A DNA stretch of 64,000 bases from positions 1-64,000 of the forward strand of contig NZ_JAHLDM010000012.1 of assembly GCF_018861295.1 (NCBI RefSeq), written 5' to 3'. The DNA comes from Clostridium_AD estertheticum_D (GTDB taxonomy: Bacteria; Bacillota; Clostridia; Clostridiales; Clostridiaceae). Positions 16,071-24,759 of the stretch are shown piece after piece. Made by a program: the position numbers and the translations under genes. Numbering within the stretch: position 1 is the first letter of the stretch; every line of letters begins with the position of its first letter. The notes beneath the pieces were generated by a model, which saw only the letters and a program-made list of their open reading frames with translations, had not been told where the DNA came from and ran no database searches.

Positions 16071-17687
16071 CTACCTTTCCACTTTAAAAGAAACATTTGA
16101 GCATATAACAGTTTTAACTATGCCATTGTCACTAGGAAGCCCATAAAATTTAATTTTTTCTTCGCTTCGTAATACTTTAGAGATATAGATATTTTTAATA
16201 TCACTAAGTTCTATAGTCTCCTCGACTAAGTTTAATATAGTCTCATTTAATTCGAATTCAAACTTTTCTTTTTCTGATATAGTTTCTTCTTTTTCTTTCT
16301 TAAGTTCTGATATATCAATATGGCTATACTTTAAAAGTTCAATTATTACTTCCCTAAATATTTCAACAGTAGGTATTAATAACTTTTTATTATTAGGATC
16401 CTCTTTAACCTTTTCTGATAGTTCTTTTAGAGATACTTCTCCTTTTTTGTTTGTTGATTGTAAAATTATTTTTAAGGAGCTTTTGTAGTTTAAAAGCTTT
16501 ATTCTTGATTTTTCTCTTTTTTCCTTGATCCAGTGGCCTTCCTCAAAGGAGACTACTTCATCCTCTTCAAGTTCTTTTGCTTTTATAGGTTTTTGATACT
16601 GTAAACACTTATTAAGGTTATATATTTTATTAACAGGTGATCTATATAAAGGTCTAAAAATATAATCGATAGAATCTAATTTAGAACAATCATTACTAAT
16701 CACATCATATATATCTGTCCCAATATTAAATCTCTTTATAAGAGACATTGAAGCCATTTCCTCTAGCTCCTTAGAATAAACGCTTTTAAAATCAAAATGA
16801 GTATTTAGTATCTTTTGTTGTTCTTCAATAGCCCGACCAAGATACTGACCGATTATTCCTAAAAAATTCAAATTTTCAAGTTCCTTGCCATTAAGTTTCT
16901 TAACATTTATGCCTTGCTCTTTGATTTCTTGTATTCTAAGATTAACCATAATTCTATATTCATTAAATTTCTTTCTTGTAGCAGTTAAAGAATCCATATT
17001 TCCTTCTAACAATTGCTTATATTCTTCTACAGAATAATTAAGTGCATTTTGCCTGATTTTCCTTACAGCATCATGCATTTTTTGAAGTTGTATTCGAAGA
17101 AGATTAAATATGTTTTTAACATCATCTACAGCCTTATCATAACTAGCTTTCTCTAGGTGAAGTTTAAAAATCATCTCATGTATGGTGAGCTTCATATTGC
17201 TTTCAATTTCTAAAGTAGATAAGAGGAGTGAATATCCATCATCTGTTAAATAATAAGAAGTCCTCTTTACCACATCATCAACATAAACTATCTTATTCGC
17301 AACAAAACTTATGTATATATCTGTGTATTCTCCTTCTTTAAAGTCAAAACCTTTAAAATACATTGCTTTACCTTCATCACACAATACTATATTTACTATG
17401 AATTCACCTAGGTCCTTACACTCCTCGTAACTTAGAGGTTTTTTGAAATACTTCATATTAACATCATCAATGAAACTACCTATATTATCCATAGTACAGA
17501 ATTCATCTTTCAAAGACTCCTCCATTATGTAGAGCATAACAGCAAAAATTAAATTCATGTATTCATGGGTTTCCTCAAAACCATAATTTTTCCATGTGTT
17601 TTTAAACATACTATTTTTACAAAGCAGAACATATGAACCAACTTTCTTCATTCGTATATTAAAATCTTTAAGAAAATCTACCCGCAT
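16071..17687 (-). CDS. jetA: Wadjet system kleisin-like protein JetA
   Basis: 538 aa. The start is ATG 17687 with AGGAGG 10 bases upstream. It is mostly helical, with a winged-helix-like N-terminus, central coiled coil (DKAVDDVKNIFNLLRIQLQKMHDAVRKIRQNALNYSVEEYKQLL), long charged linker (EKEKFEFELNETILNLVEETIEL) and a small C-terminal domain. This is the MukF-like kleisin layout, and clostridial homologs are annotated as JetA family (DUF5716-like, which would make this a type II Wadjet). Kleisin binding to both SMC heads and JetB dimer forms the plasmid-sensing complex. Subtype assignment is from memory and is less sure than the family. Confidence 0.82.
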   Translation of the reverse strand: MRVDFLKDFNIRMKKVGSYVLLCKNSMFKNTWKNYGFEETHEYMNLIFAVMLYIMEESLKDEFCTMDNIGSFIDDVNMKYFKKPLSYEECKDLGEFIVNIVLCDEGKAMYFKGFDFKEGEYTDIYISFVANKIVYVDDVVKRTSYYLTDDGYSLLLSTLEIESNMKLTIHEMIFKLHLEKASYDKAVDDVKNIFNLLRIQLQKMHDAVRKIRQNALNYSVEEYKQLLEGNMDSLTATRKKFNEYRIMVNLRIQEIKEQGINVKKLNGKELENLNFLGIIGQYLGRAIEEQQKILNTHFDFKSVYSKELEEMASMSLIKRFNIGTDIYDVISNDCSKLDSIDYIFRPLYRSPVNKIYNLNKCLQYQKPIKAKELEEDEVVSFEEGHWIKEKREKSRIKLLNYKSSLKIILQSTNKKGEVSLKELSEKVKEDPNNKKLLIPTVEIFREVIIELLKYSHIDISELKKEKEETISEKEKFEFELNETILNLVEETIELSDIKNIYISKVLRSEEKIKFYGLPSDNGIVKTVICSNVSFKVER

Positions 17688-17737
17688 TTTTAGTTATCCT
17701 CCTATGTACTCTTTTATGAATACTTCTAGCCACTCTT

Positions 17738-18745
17738 TTAAAAATCGCTAATATTTAATATTTCCTGTGGAATATATTTATTTGACGTAAGTATACTCAT
17801 TATTATAGCTCTATAAACATCATTGAATTCCATTGTAAATACATGTCCTATATTTCTATTTTGACCATCTTTTGTATTTGGTAAAATTATATTTCCATTA
17901 GAAAATTTATCTATCATAGACGCGTAACCTTTAATAAATGGTTTTATATTAAAAGCATCTTTGAAAATTTTATATAAACCCTCATAGATTATTATACCTT
18001 CATAATCCAAATCGCCAAGATATAAAATTTCATTCTTCTTATTTATAAGATAGGGCTCAGCACAAACGTCAAAATCTTCAAAGGTTCTATAAATATTTTT
18101 ACCTCCACCATATATCAATGTAGATATTTCTTCACCAAAAATTACATTACTTCCTTTAATAAGATGTTTTCTCATGCTATAAAATGTATCTTTGTTTTCA
18201 AGTATTAATATTTTTTGTGGTGAGGTTTTGCTGTAAGAATAATAAGAAAGAGGCTCCGTAGTATCGTAAATGTTTAAAAATTCAATAGATAAGTTAAGAT
18301 TTTTAAGTATCCTTTTTCCACCTTCGCGATTAAGAAACTTTTCTCTTTGCCAAATTTGAAAACTTCTTTCATTGGCTGATACTTGTGTATTAAGTAAATT
18401 TATTGACTCATTAAGGAATTTACTTAACGAAAGAATGAATTTCCTGTCCTCTTTATATCTAGCAATGTTTTTAATATAATAAGTTTTATCTAAGTGAATA
18501 TTAATACCATATGATAATTCCTGGGTGTACTCAGATAGATCTTCTTTCTCATCTATTATTGAATATCTATTATATAAAGAGGGCTGCTTACCATTAAGCT
18601 TACTACTTTTAATAGGCATTATTACTTCATCACTTATTAAAGTTGTTACAACCTCTGTAAGCTTCATATAATCTATTATGTTAAGGTATTGTTGCAATTC
18701 ATCAATATCTATTCTTTTCTTATTGAAATTCCTTAAATTCTTCAT
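17738..18745 (-). CDS. jetD: Wadjet system TOPRIM nuclease JetD
   Basis: 335 aa. The C-terminal half is a TOPRIM fold like that of topoisomerase VI subunit A: glutamate in ILILENKDTF (E183) and the metal-binding DxD in ILYLGDLDYEG (D245, D247). The N-terminal half has a winged-helix-like region. In Wadjet this protein binds the DNA-extruding JetABC complex and cleaves small circular DNA. It is the first gene of the operon, with AAGGAG before ATG 18745, and jetA follows after 50 bp. All motif residues expected for cleavage are present, so the system looks intact. Confidence 0.88.
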   Translation of the reverse strand: MKNLRNFNKKRIDIDELQQYLNIIDYMKLTEVVTTLISDEVIMPIKSSKLNGKQPSLYNRYSIIDEKEDLSEYTQELSYGINIHLDKTYYIKNIARYKEDRKFILSLSKFLNESINLLNTQVSANERSFQIWQREKFLNREGGKRILKNLNLSIEFLNIYDTTEPLSYYSYSKTSPQKILILENKDTFYSMRKHLIKGSNVIFGEEISTLIYGGGKNIYRTFEDFDVCAEPYLINKKNEILYLGDLDYEGIIIYEGLYKIFKDAFNIKPFIKGYASMIDKFSNGNIILPNTKDGQNRNIGHVFTMEFNDVYRAIIMSILTSNKYIPQEILNISDF

Positions 18746-18882
18746 TATTTTCTCCTTATATAACCAAGTGTCGTTAATTTTAAGACTATATAAATTGGTT
18801 TATTTCTTAGTTTACATTTTACCATATTTATTATGTCTCCGAGAAAATTTTGCAATAAAGTCCACTAAAAATAATTAAATAT

Positions 18883-18911
18883 TTGACAGAAATGTATAAA
18901 AAATATATGAT
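18883..18911 (+). promoter_or_regulatory. Sigma-A promoter candidate P1 for the 50-aa gene
   Basis: TTGACA (18883-18888), 17 bp, TATGAT (18906-18911). A perfect -35 with ideal spacing, 170 bp before the peptide gene at 19081. Confidence 0.6.
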
Positions 18912-18954
18912 TGTCTATAATTTATGCTAATAAAAAAATAGTTTTATAAAAAGA

Positions 18955-18983
18955 TTGACAGAATAGTTATAATATAGTTATAT
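18955..18983 (+). promoter_or_regulatory. Sigma-A promoter candidate P2 for the 50-aa gene
   Basis: TTGACA (18955-18960), 17 bp, TTATAT (18978-18983). It would give a leader of about 90 nt before ATG 19081. Two perfect -35 boxes 72 bp apart suggest strong or doubly controlled expression. Confidence 0.55.
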
Positions 18984-19080
18984 TATAAGATAAAGATTTA
19001 CAAAACTTTGAATTTTATGAATATTAACAAATAATTTAGTCTAGTATAAGATACTGCCATTATATATAAGGTGAGGTTAA

Positions 19081-19233
19081 ATGTATATGAAAAAATTAAA
19101 AATAATAGTTGCAATAGATAAAAGTGAATTAATTAAAAGTAATAAAAGGATAATTGCTTGTGGTAAGAACTTCGGAAATATTTTGGGTTCATCTTTTGGT
19201 ATTAAAAGCGTTGGCGTAAGAATAGGCAAATAA
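19081..19233 (+). CDS. Small cationic glycine-rich peptide, 50 aa
   Basis: ATG 19081 follows AAGGTGAGG and the frame stops at TAA 19231. The product starts MYMKKLKIIVAIDKSELIK and ends with a single cysteine and a G/S-rich tail, ACGKNFGNILGSSFGIKSV then GVRIGK. It has many lysines, few acidic residues, its own promoters and its own terminator, so it is a stand-alone expressed unit. It could be a bacteriocin-like or signalling peptide precursor, or a small intracellular protein. No export, immunity or modification gene lies beside it, so the function is open. Confidence 0.6.
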   Translation: MYMKKLKIIVAIDKSELIKSNKRIIACGKNFGNILGSSFGIKSVGVRIGK

Positions 19234-19269
19234 TTAGCTTTGATATGACTTCTATAAAAAAATTTGATA

Positions 19270-19324
19270 TAATAAGTCTACAATCCTTAAAATATTATTG
19301 TAAAGGAAGTGTAGACTTATTTTA
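19270..19324 (+). terminator. Terminator after the 50-aa gene
   Basis: 12-bp stem AATAAGTCTACA with TGTAGACTTATT (3' arm ends at 19321), extended by AATCCTT/AAGGAAG with one unpaired base, and followed by T-rich sequence. The outer arm AATAAGTCTA recurs in the terminator at 28045. Confidence 0.8.
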
Positions 19325-19447
19325 GAGTTATTTTCCAATATATCTTCAATATATTCAATAAATGAAAAAGTTTTATTAATTTGTTGATAATCACAGTATA
19401 TAGCTTTAAAAAGTAATATACTTGTACTAAACGAGGAGGTATTAAAA

Positions 19448-21391
19448 TTGGAGATTGAAATCGGGAAACAAATTTTAACACCAGAAGTTTTAAAAAATCA
19501 ATTAGATGTGATTAAAAGATCCCATGCGCGATCGGTAGAGTATGGGATTGAAAAAGGAACAATATTTCCTCAAAAAATACTAAAACTAGAAGGACTGAAA
19601 GATAACATTAATAAAAATAGAAAGCTTTTAAATGTAGCTTCTAGGTTTATGGTAACCTTATATGAATTTCTAAAGGGATCAGGTTTCTTTATAGTTTTAC
19701 TTGATAATGAATGTTGCATTCTAAAAATAATAGGCGATGAAGATGTAGTAGAGGAAGCACTAGGTTTGAATATGGTAGTCGGTGCTTACATGTCAGAAAA
19801 TAGCATAGGAACAACTGCAATGGGTATTGCTATAAAGGAACAAAATCCCATTCAAATTTCTGAAAAAGAACATTTTATTGCTGCATATCAAAGATGGACT
19901 TGTTCTGCAGCACCAATTCATGATGTAGATGGAACTATAATTGGATTACTTAATTTAACCGGTGGTAGAGAAAAAGTTCAAAAACATACATTGGGACTTA
20001 TAGTTTCGGCTGTGAAATGCATTGAAAATCAAATAAATGTTGAATATATAAATAATAGACTGCTAGAAACCTATCAATATATGAATACAGTAGTAGATTC
20101 TATTTATTTGGGCATTTATGTTATAAATAAAGATGGAATTTTAAAAACCATTAATAAAGAAGCTTGTAGTATTTTACGCATTAAAGAAGAAGACATAATT
20201 GGTAAAAAAGTAGATACTATCCTGCCTGATTGGATAAATATATTTGAAAAGATTATAAAAGGAAATGTTTATAATAATATAGAGGTAACATTAAGCAATG
20301 AAACTACAAAAACTAGATACAATGTATCTGCAAATCCAATAGAAATTGATAACGAAGTTAAAGGCTTGGTTGTTGTGTTTACTGCAATAAAAAAGGTAAT
20401 TAAATCTGCGAATAAATATAGTAGTGGTAGAGCAGTTTATAATTTTGAGGATATTGTTGGTGACAGCTATGAAATTAAAAAAGTAATAGAATATGCGAAG
20501 ATAATAAGTTCTTCCCCATCTACTGTTCTTATTCAAGGTGAAAGCGGAACTGGGAAAGAACTTTTGGCTCAATCTATACATAATTACGGAGATAGAAGCA
20601 ATAAAACATTTATAGCTATTAATTGCGGAGCTATTTCTAAAAATCTTATAGAAAGTGAACTGTTTGGTTATGAGGAGGGTTCTTTTACAGGAGCTAGAAG
20701 AGGAGGATGTGCAGGTAAGTTTGAACTTTCAAGTGGGGGCACACTTTTCTTAGATGAAATAGGTGAGATGCCGCTTGATATGCAAGTTAATCTTTTAAGA
20801 GTTCTGCAGGAAGGTTATATAACTAGAGTAGGAGGAGATAAAATAATTCCTGTGGATGTAAGAATTATAGCTGCAACATATAAAGATTTAAAAAAAGAAG
20901 TTGAAAAAGGAAGATTTAGAGAGGACTTATATTATAGGTTAAGTGTTATTCCAATAAAAATTCCATCACTTAGAGAAAGAAAAGGAGATTTACCGATTCT
21001 TATTGATCATCTTTTGAAGATAAAAGCTAATAAATTAAACAAGAAACTTACAATTATGAGCGCAGGTATATATGAAAAAATGCTAAATTATAATTGGCCA
21101 GGAAACATAAGAGAATTAGAAAATTGCATTGAAAATATAGTGAATTTGAATGGTGAAAGTACAACGGTCTTTGGCGATGATGAAAAAAATAAATCTATAA
21201 ATAAGGACTATTCAAATAAAATATTAAGTGTAGAAAATGAAAAAATTTATACTTTAGCAGAACTTGAAAAGAATGAAATAATAAAAGCAATGGATCAAAA
21301 TGAATGTAATATGACGAAAACAGCAAAAGATTTAGGAATAACTAGAGCAACTTTGTATTCTAAAATAAAAAAGTACAATATAACTAGGTAA
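19448..21391 (+). CDS. Sigma-54-dependent activator (GAF-PAS-AAA-Fis)
   Basis: 647 aa starting at TTG 19448, chosen because GAGGAGGT lies 8 bases upstream and no ATG is near. Order: N-terminal region and GAF-like sensor (about 60-200), PAS (about 208-320, VDSIYLGIYVINKDGILKTIN), AAA+ domain with Walker A GESGTGKE, sigma-54 contact loop GSFTGA, Walker B GGTLFLDEIGEMP, arginine finger region FREDLYYRLSVIPI, and a Fis-type HTH (NMTKTAKDLGITRATLYSKI). This is the AcoR/AdhR type of enhancer-binding protein. The next gene, adhE, has a consensus sigma-54 promoter, so this is almost certainly its activator, sensing a small molecule through GAF or PAS. Confidence 0.93.
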   Translation: MEIEIGKQILTPEVLKNQLDVIKRSHARSVEYGIEKGTIFPQKILKLEGLKDNINKNRKLLNVASRFMVTLYEFLKGSGFFIVLLDNECCILKIIGDEDVVEEALGLNMVVGAYMSENSIGTTAMGIAIKEQNPIQISEKEHFIAAYQRWTCSAAPIHDVDGTIIGLLNLTGGREKVQKHTLGLIVSAVKCIENQINVEYINNRLLETYQYMNTVVDSIYLGIYVINKDGILKTINKEACSILRIKEEDIIGKKVDTILPDWINIFEKIIKGNVYNNIEVTLSNETTKTRYNVSANPIEIDNEVKGLVVVFTAIKKVIKSANKYSSGRAVYNFEDIVGDSYEIKKVIEYAKIISSSPSTVLIQGESGTGKELLAQSIHNYGDRSNKTFIAINCGAISKNLIESELFGYEEGSFTGARRGGCAGKFELSSGGTLFLDEIGEMPLDMQVNLLRVLQEGYITRVGGDKIIPVDVRIIAATYKDLKKEVEKGRFREDLYYRLSVIPIKIPSLRERKGDLPILIDHLLKIKANKLNKKLTIMSAGIYEKMLNYNWPGNIRELENCIENIVNLNGESTTVFGDDEKNKSINKDYSNKILSVENEKIYTLAELEKNEIIKAMDQNECNMTKTAKDLGITRATLYSKIKKYNITR

Positions 21392-21426
21392 AATTCAAAT
21401 AAACATAACCATACGAAATAATGGAC

Positions 21427-21493
21427 TGTATTAAAATTATACAATGTTTAAAATTCATACACTAAAATAAGGGGGATAGTATAAATAATATAC
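21427..21493 (+). promoter_or_regulatory. Candidate enhancer sites (UAS) for the sigma-54 activator
   Basis: Two inverted repeats, TGTAT-N7-ATACA (21427-21443) and GTATA-N5-TATAC (21479-21493), lie 54-120 bp upstream of the sigma-54 promoter, the usual distance for a Fis-type activator. The assignment is inferred from position and symmetry. Confidence 0.45.
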
Positions 21494-21523
21494 AACACCA
21501 CCTAAGTAAATTTGTTTATGCCA

Positions 21524-21563
21524 ATGAAAACGTTATACACGTATAGTTGGCATGATTTTTGCT
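21524..21563 (+). promoter_or_regulatory. Sigma-54 promoter of adhE with adjacent cre-like box
   Basis: TTGGCATG (21547-21554), four bases, TTGCT (21559-21563): the -24/-12 elements of a sigma-54 promoter with correct spacing. ATGAAAACGTTATAC (21524-21538) just upstream matches 8 of 10 fixed cre positions, so CcpA may modulate access by the activator. Confidence 0.85.
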
Positions 21564-21627
21564 CTATATAAGTTTATAGTTGAGTAAAATATTTAAAGCA
21601 ACTAAATTTTACGAATGAGGTGGTCTT

Positions 21628-24249
21628 ATGAAAGTGGTAAATAATAAAGTACCGGAGAAGACAACTACCCAGAGGGTTACAAATGCGCAGGAATTAGATA
21701 TAAGAATGGCTGAAGTTAGAGCAGCGCAAAAGGAGTATTCAACTTTCACACAAAAACAAGTAGATCAAATATTTAAAGCAGCATCTATAGCAGCAAATGA
21801 CCAAAGAATTCCACTAGCCAAAATAGCTGTTGAAGAAACAGGAATGGGACTTGTAGAAGATAAAGTTATAAAAAATCATTTTGCTTCTGAATATATATAT
21901 AATTGTTATAAAGATTCACAAACTGTAGGAGTTTTCGAAAATGATGAAGCCGGTGGTATATCTAAAATTTATGAACCAATTGGAGTACTAGCTGCAGTTG
22001 TACCAACTACAAATCCAACATCTACTGGAATATTCAAAGCTCTTATAGCTTTAAAAACCCGAAATGGAATCGTTTTCTCTCCACATCCAGGAGCTAAAAA
22101 ATGTACCATTGCAGCAATTAAAGTAGTGAGAGATGCAGCAGTAGCAGCAGGTGCACCAAAAGATATAATTGCATGGGTAGATGAGCCTTCTATAGAACTT
22201 TCAGGGCTTGTTATGAAATCAGCAGATTTAATACTTGCAACAGGTGGTCCAGGAATGGTTCAAGCTGCTTATTCATCAGGAAAACCAGCTGTTGGCGTTG
22301 GTTCAGGAAATACACCAGCAATTATTGATGACACAGCTGATATTAAAATGGCTGTAAGTTCAATTTTACTTTCTAAGAATTTTGATTATGGAACAATATG
22401 CGCTTCTGAGCAGACTGTAATCGTTATGGAGAGTATTTATGATGAAGTTAGAAAAGAATTTATTAAAAGAGGAGCTTATTTCCTTACACCAGACGAAACA
22501 GAAAAAATAAGAAAAGTAATATTAGTTGATGGTAGATTAAATCCGAAGCAGGTAGGTAGATCAGCTTCAACAATAGCGGCCCTTGGAGGAATTAAACTTC
22601 CTGAAGAGACAAAAGTTCTTATAGGTGAAATTGAATCCGTAGAACTTGAAGAAGAATTTTCACATGAAAAATTATCTACAGTACTTGGTATGTATAAGGT
22701 TAAAACTTTTGAAGAAGCACTAGCTAAAGCGGAAAGACTTGTTGTACTTGGAGGATATGGTCACAGCAGCGTATTATGGACTCATAGAACTAAGTCTAAA
22801 GATAGAATAGCCAAGTTTAGTTCGCTTATGAGAACAGGAAGAATTATGATTAACATGCCATCCTCTCAAGGTGGAATAGGTGATATATTCAACTTTAAGA
22901 CTACTCCTTCATTAACACTTGGTTGTGGATCATGGGGCGGGAATTCTGTTTCAGAAAACGTTGGAATTAAACAGCTATTGAATATTAAGAATTTAGCGCA
23001 GAGGAGAGAAAATATGCTTTGGTTTAAAGTTCCATCAAGAGTTTATTTTAAATATGGTTGCATTGAGAAAGCGATTCAAGAATTAAAGGTATTGGGTAAA
23101 AAGAAAGTATTTATAGTGACTGACCAGATTCTTGTTGATCTTGGAATTGTGCATAGAGCTACAAGAGTTTTAACAGAGCTTGGAATAGAGTTTAAGGTGT
23201 TCTCAGATGTGTTACCAGATCCAACCCTAGCTACAGCAAGAGCAGGTGTTGAACAATTAAACGGATTTAAACCAGATACAATTATGTCAATTGGTGGAGG
23301 ATCACCAATTGATGCAGCTAAAATCATGTGGGTATTATATGAACACCCAGAAGTAAAATTCGAAGATTTAGCTATGAGATTTATGGACATTAGAAAAAGA
23401 GTTTATACATTCCCTGTCATGGGCTCAAAATGTTATATGGTTGCAGTGCCAACTACAGCAGGTACTGGTTCAGAAGTCACTCCATTTGCAGTAATTACTG
23501 ATGAAAAAACAGGAGCTAAATATCCTTTAGCTGATTATGAATTACTTCCCAATATGGCTATAATAGATGCAGAGCTTATGACAAATATGCCAAGAGGATT
23601 AACTGCAGCTTCAGGTATAGATGCTTTAACTCATGGGTTAGAATCTTATGTATCAGTTATGGCTTCACCATTTACAGATGGATTAGCACTAGAAGCTATA
23701 AAAGAAATATTTAAGAATTTACCACTCGCATATAATGAAGGTCAAACAAACATAAAAGCAAGAGAAGGAATGGCTCATGCTTCAGCAATGGCTGGTATGG
23801 CATTTGGTAATGCATTCCTAGGAGTTTGTCATTCAATGGCACATAAATTAGGATCAAAACATCATGTGCCACACGGCGTTGCTAATGCATTATTAATTAA
23901 TGAAGTTATAAAATATAATGCTGTAGATAACCCAAGAAAACAAGGTACTTTCCCACAATATGAATATCCGAATGCTAAGAGAAAATATGCAATGGTTTCA
24001 GAAGCACTAAACTTAGGTGGAAAAACAGATGACGAAAAGGTAGACTTACTAATTAAAGCTATCCAAGCATTAAAAGATCAAGTTAATATTCCGAAGTCAA
24101 TAAGTGCAGCAGGGGTTAAAAAGGAAGACTTTTATGAAACACTCGATGAAATGTGTGAACTAGCATTTGATGATCAGTGTACAGGTGCTAATCCAAGATA
24201 CCCATTAATCAAAGAAATTAAGGCAATGTATATTAAAGTATTTGAATAA
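21628..24249 (+). CDS. adhE: Bifunctional aldehyde/alcohol dehydrogenase AdhE
   Basis: 873 aa, the family length. The N-terminal half is CoA-acylating aldehyde dehydrogenase with catalytic Cys258 in NFDYGTICASEQ and GSGNTPAIID. A linker leads to an iron-dependent alcohol dehydrogenase from about residue 460, with GGGSPIDAAKIMWV, TTAGTGSEVTPFAVI and the metal-binding histidines in FLGVCHSMAHKLGSKHHVPHG. It reduces acetyl- or butyryl-CoA to alcohol in two NADH steps, acting as large cytoplasmic spirosomes in relatives. RBS GAGGTGG precedes ATG 21628. The sigma-54 promoter and the activator gene upstream show dedicated control. Confidence 0.96.
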   Translation: MKVVNNKVPEKTTTQRVTNAQELDIRMAEVRAAQKEYSTFTQKQVDQIFKAASIAANDQRIPLAKIAVEETGMGLVEDKVIKNHFASEYIYNCYKDSQTVGVFENDEAGGISKIYEPIGVLAAVVPTTNPTSTGIFKALIALKTRNGIVFSPHPGAKKCTIAAIKVVRDAAVAAGAPKDIIAWVDEPSIELSGLVMKSADLILATGGPGMVQAAYSSGKPAVGVGSGNTPAIIDDTADIKMAVSSILLSKNFDYGTICASEQTVIVMESIYDEVRKEFIKRGAYFLTPDETEKIRKVILVDGRLNPKQVGRSASTIAALGGIKLPEETKVLIGEIESVELEEEFSHEKLSTVLGMYKVKTFEEALAKAERLVVLGGYGHSSVLWTHRTKSKDRIAKFSSLMRTGRIMINMPSSQGGIGDIFNFKTTPSLTLGCGSWGGNSVSENVGIKQLLNIKNLAQRRENMLWFKVPSRVYFKYGCIEKAIQELKVLGKKKVFIVTDQILVDLGIVHRATRVLTELGIEFKVFSDVLPDPTLATARAGVEQLNGFKPDTIMSIGGGSPIDAAKIMWVLYEHPEVKFEDLAMRFMDIRKRVYTFPVMGSKCYMVAVPTTAGTGSEVTPFAVITDEKTGAKYPLADYELLPNMAIIDAELMTNMPRGLTAASGIDALTHGLESYVSVMASPFTDGLALEAIKEIFKNLPLAYNEGQTNIKAREGMAHASAMAGMAFGNAFLGVCHSMAHKLGSKHHVPHGVANALLINEVIKYNAVDNPRKQGTFPQYEYPNAKRKYAMVSEALNLGGKTDDEKVDLLIKAIQALKDQVNIPKSISAAGVKKEDFYETLDEMCELAFDDQCTGANPRYPLIKEIKAMYIKVFE

Positions 24250-24343
24250 AATATTAATCAATAAAAGAAAGGTTTAAAGTAGATATTTAAGAGTTATATC
24301 ACATGAAAAGATAACAGTGTACCTGAGAGGATGGCGTATATGC

Positions 24344-24502
24344 ATGAATGTTTATATAAAAAATATGTCAAATGAGCAAATGAAAGACAAATTCATGGAA
24401 GTCAAAATTGAAAACCTTATAAGGCTTGATGCTGAAAAACAACTTGAAAAACAACTTAAAAGGATTAAAACAAGGCCGAAAGTTGCAAAAGTTCCATTAT
24501 AG
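24344..24502 (+). CDS. Small charged protein, 52 aa (start uncertain)
   Basis: Frame reads MNVYIKNMSNEQMKDKFMEVKIEN... and ends KTRPKVAKVPL. A GTG at 24317 would add nine residues; neither start has a well-spaced RBS (GAGAGG lies 13 bases before ATG 24344). It is lysine-rich and helix-forming. Position between adhE and its terminator suggests co-transcription with adhE. I do not recognise it, and it may be a non-functional reading frame. Confidence 0.4.
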   Translation: MNVYIKNMSNEQMKDKFMEVKIENLIRLDAEKQLEKQLKRIKTRPKVAKVPL

Positions 24503-24556
24503 GAGCTTATAATATATATAATACTGTATTACATTCATTTTTCTTTTAAAAATAAT

Positions 24557-24594
24557 AGCAGCCAATTTATAGGAAAAACTATAAATTGGCTGCT
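24557..24594 (+). terminator. Terminator of the adhE operon
   Basis: Perfect 16-bp stem AGCAGCCAATTTATAG and its complement at 24579-24594, loop GAAAAA, followed by TAATTTATAG; T-rich but without a long T run. Confidence 0.85.
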
Positions 24595-24759
24595 TAATTT
24601 ATAGTTTCTCTTAATGATTACTTTGTTATAATAGTCAGTGATTGTTACTTATGAATATTTTTACTGTTCTATTAATTGAAAATATTTTAAATTTATATAT
24701 AGAAGTTACAGTAAAAATAGTATAATTATTTATATTAGCTAAGGAAGGATGAGTTTGAA

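Larger units (their letters stand above)
18746..19080. other. Divergent intergenic region between jetD and the 50-aa gene
   Basis: Holds the unseen jetD promoter on the minus strand (a TGGTAAAAT extended -10 on that strand near 18820 is a candidate) and two plus-strand promoters described separately. It is very AT-rich and contains no other gene that I can support. Confidence 0.4.

Noticed and set aside
10943..18745. Reading of the four-gene operon as MukBEF condensin or SbcCD/Rad50
   Set aside because: The fourth gene has a TOPRIM nuclease active site, absent from MukBEF, and no SbcD-type phosphoesterase or zinc hook is present.
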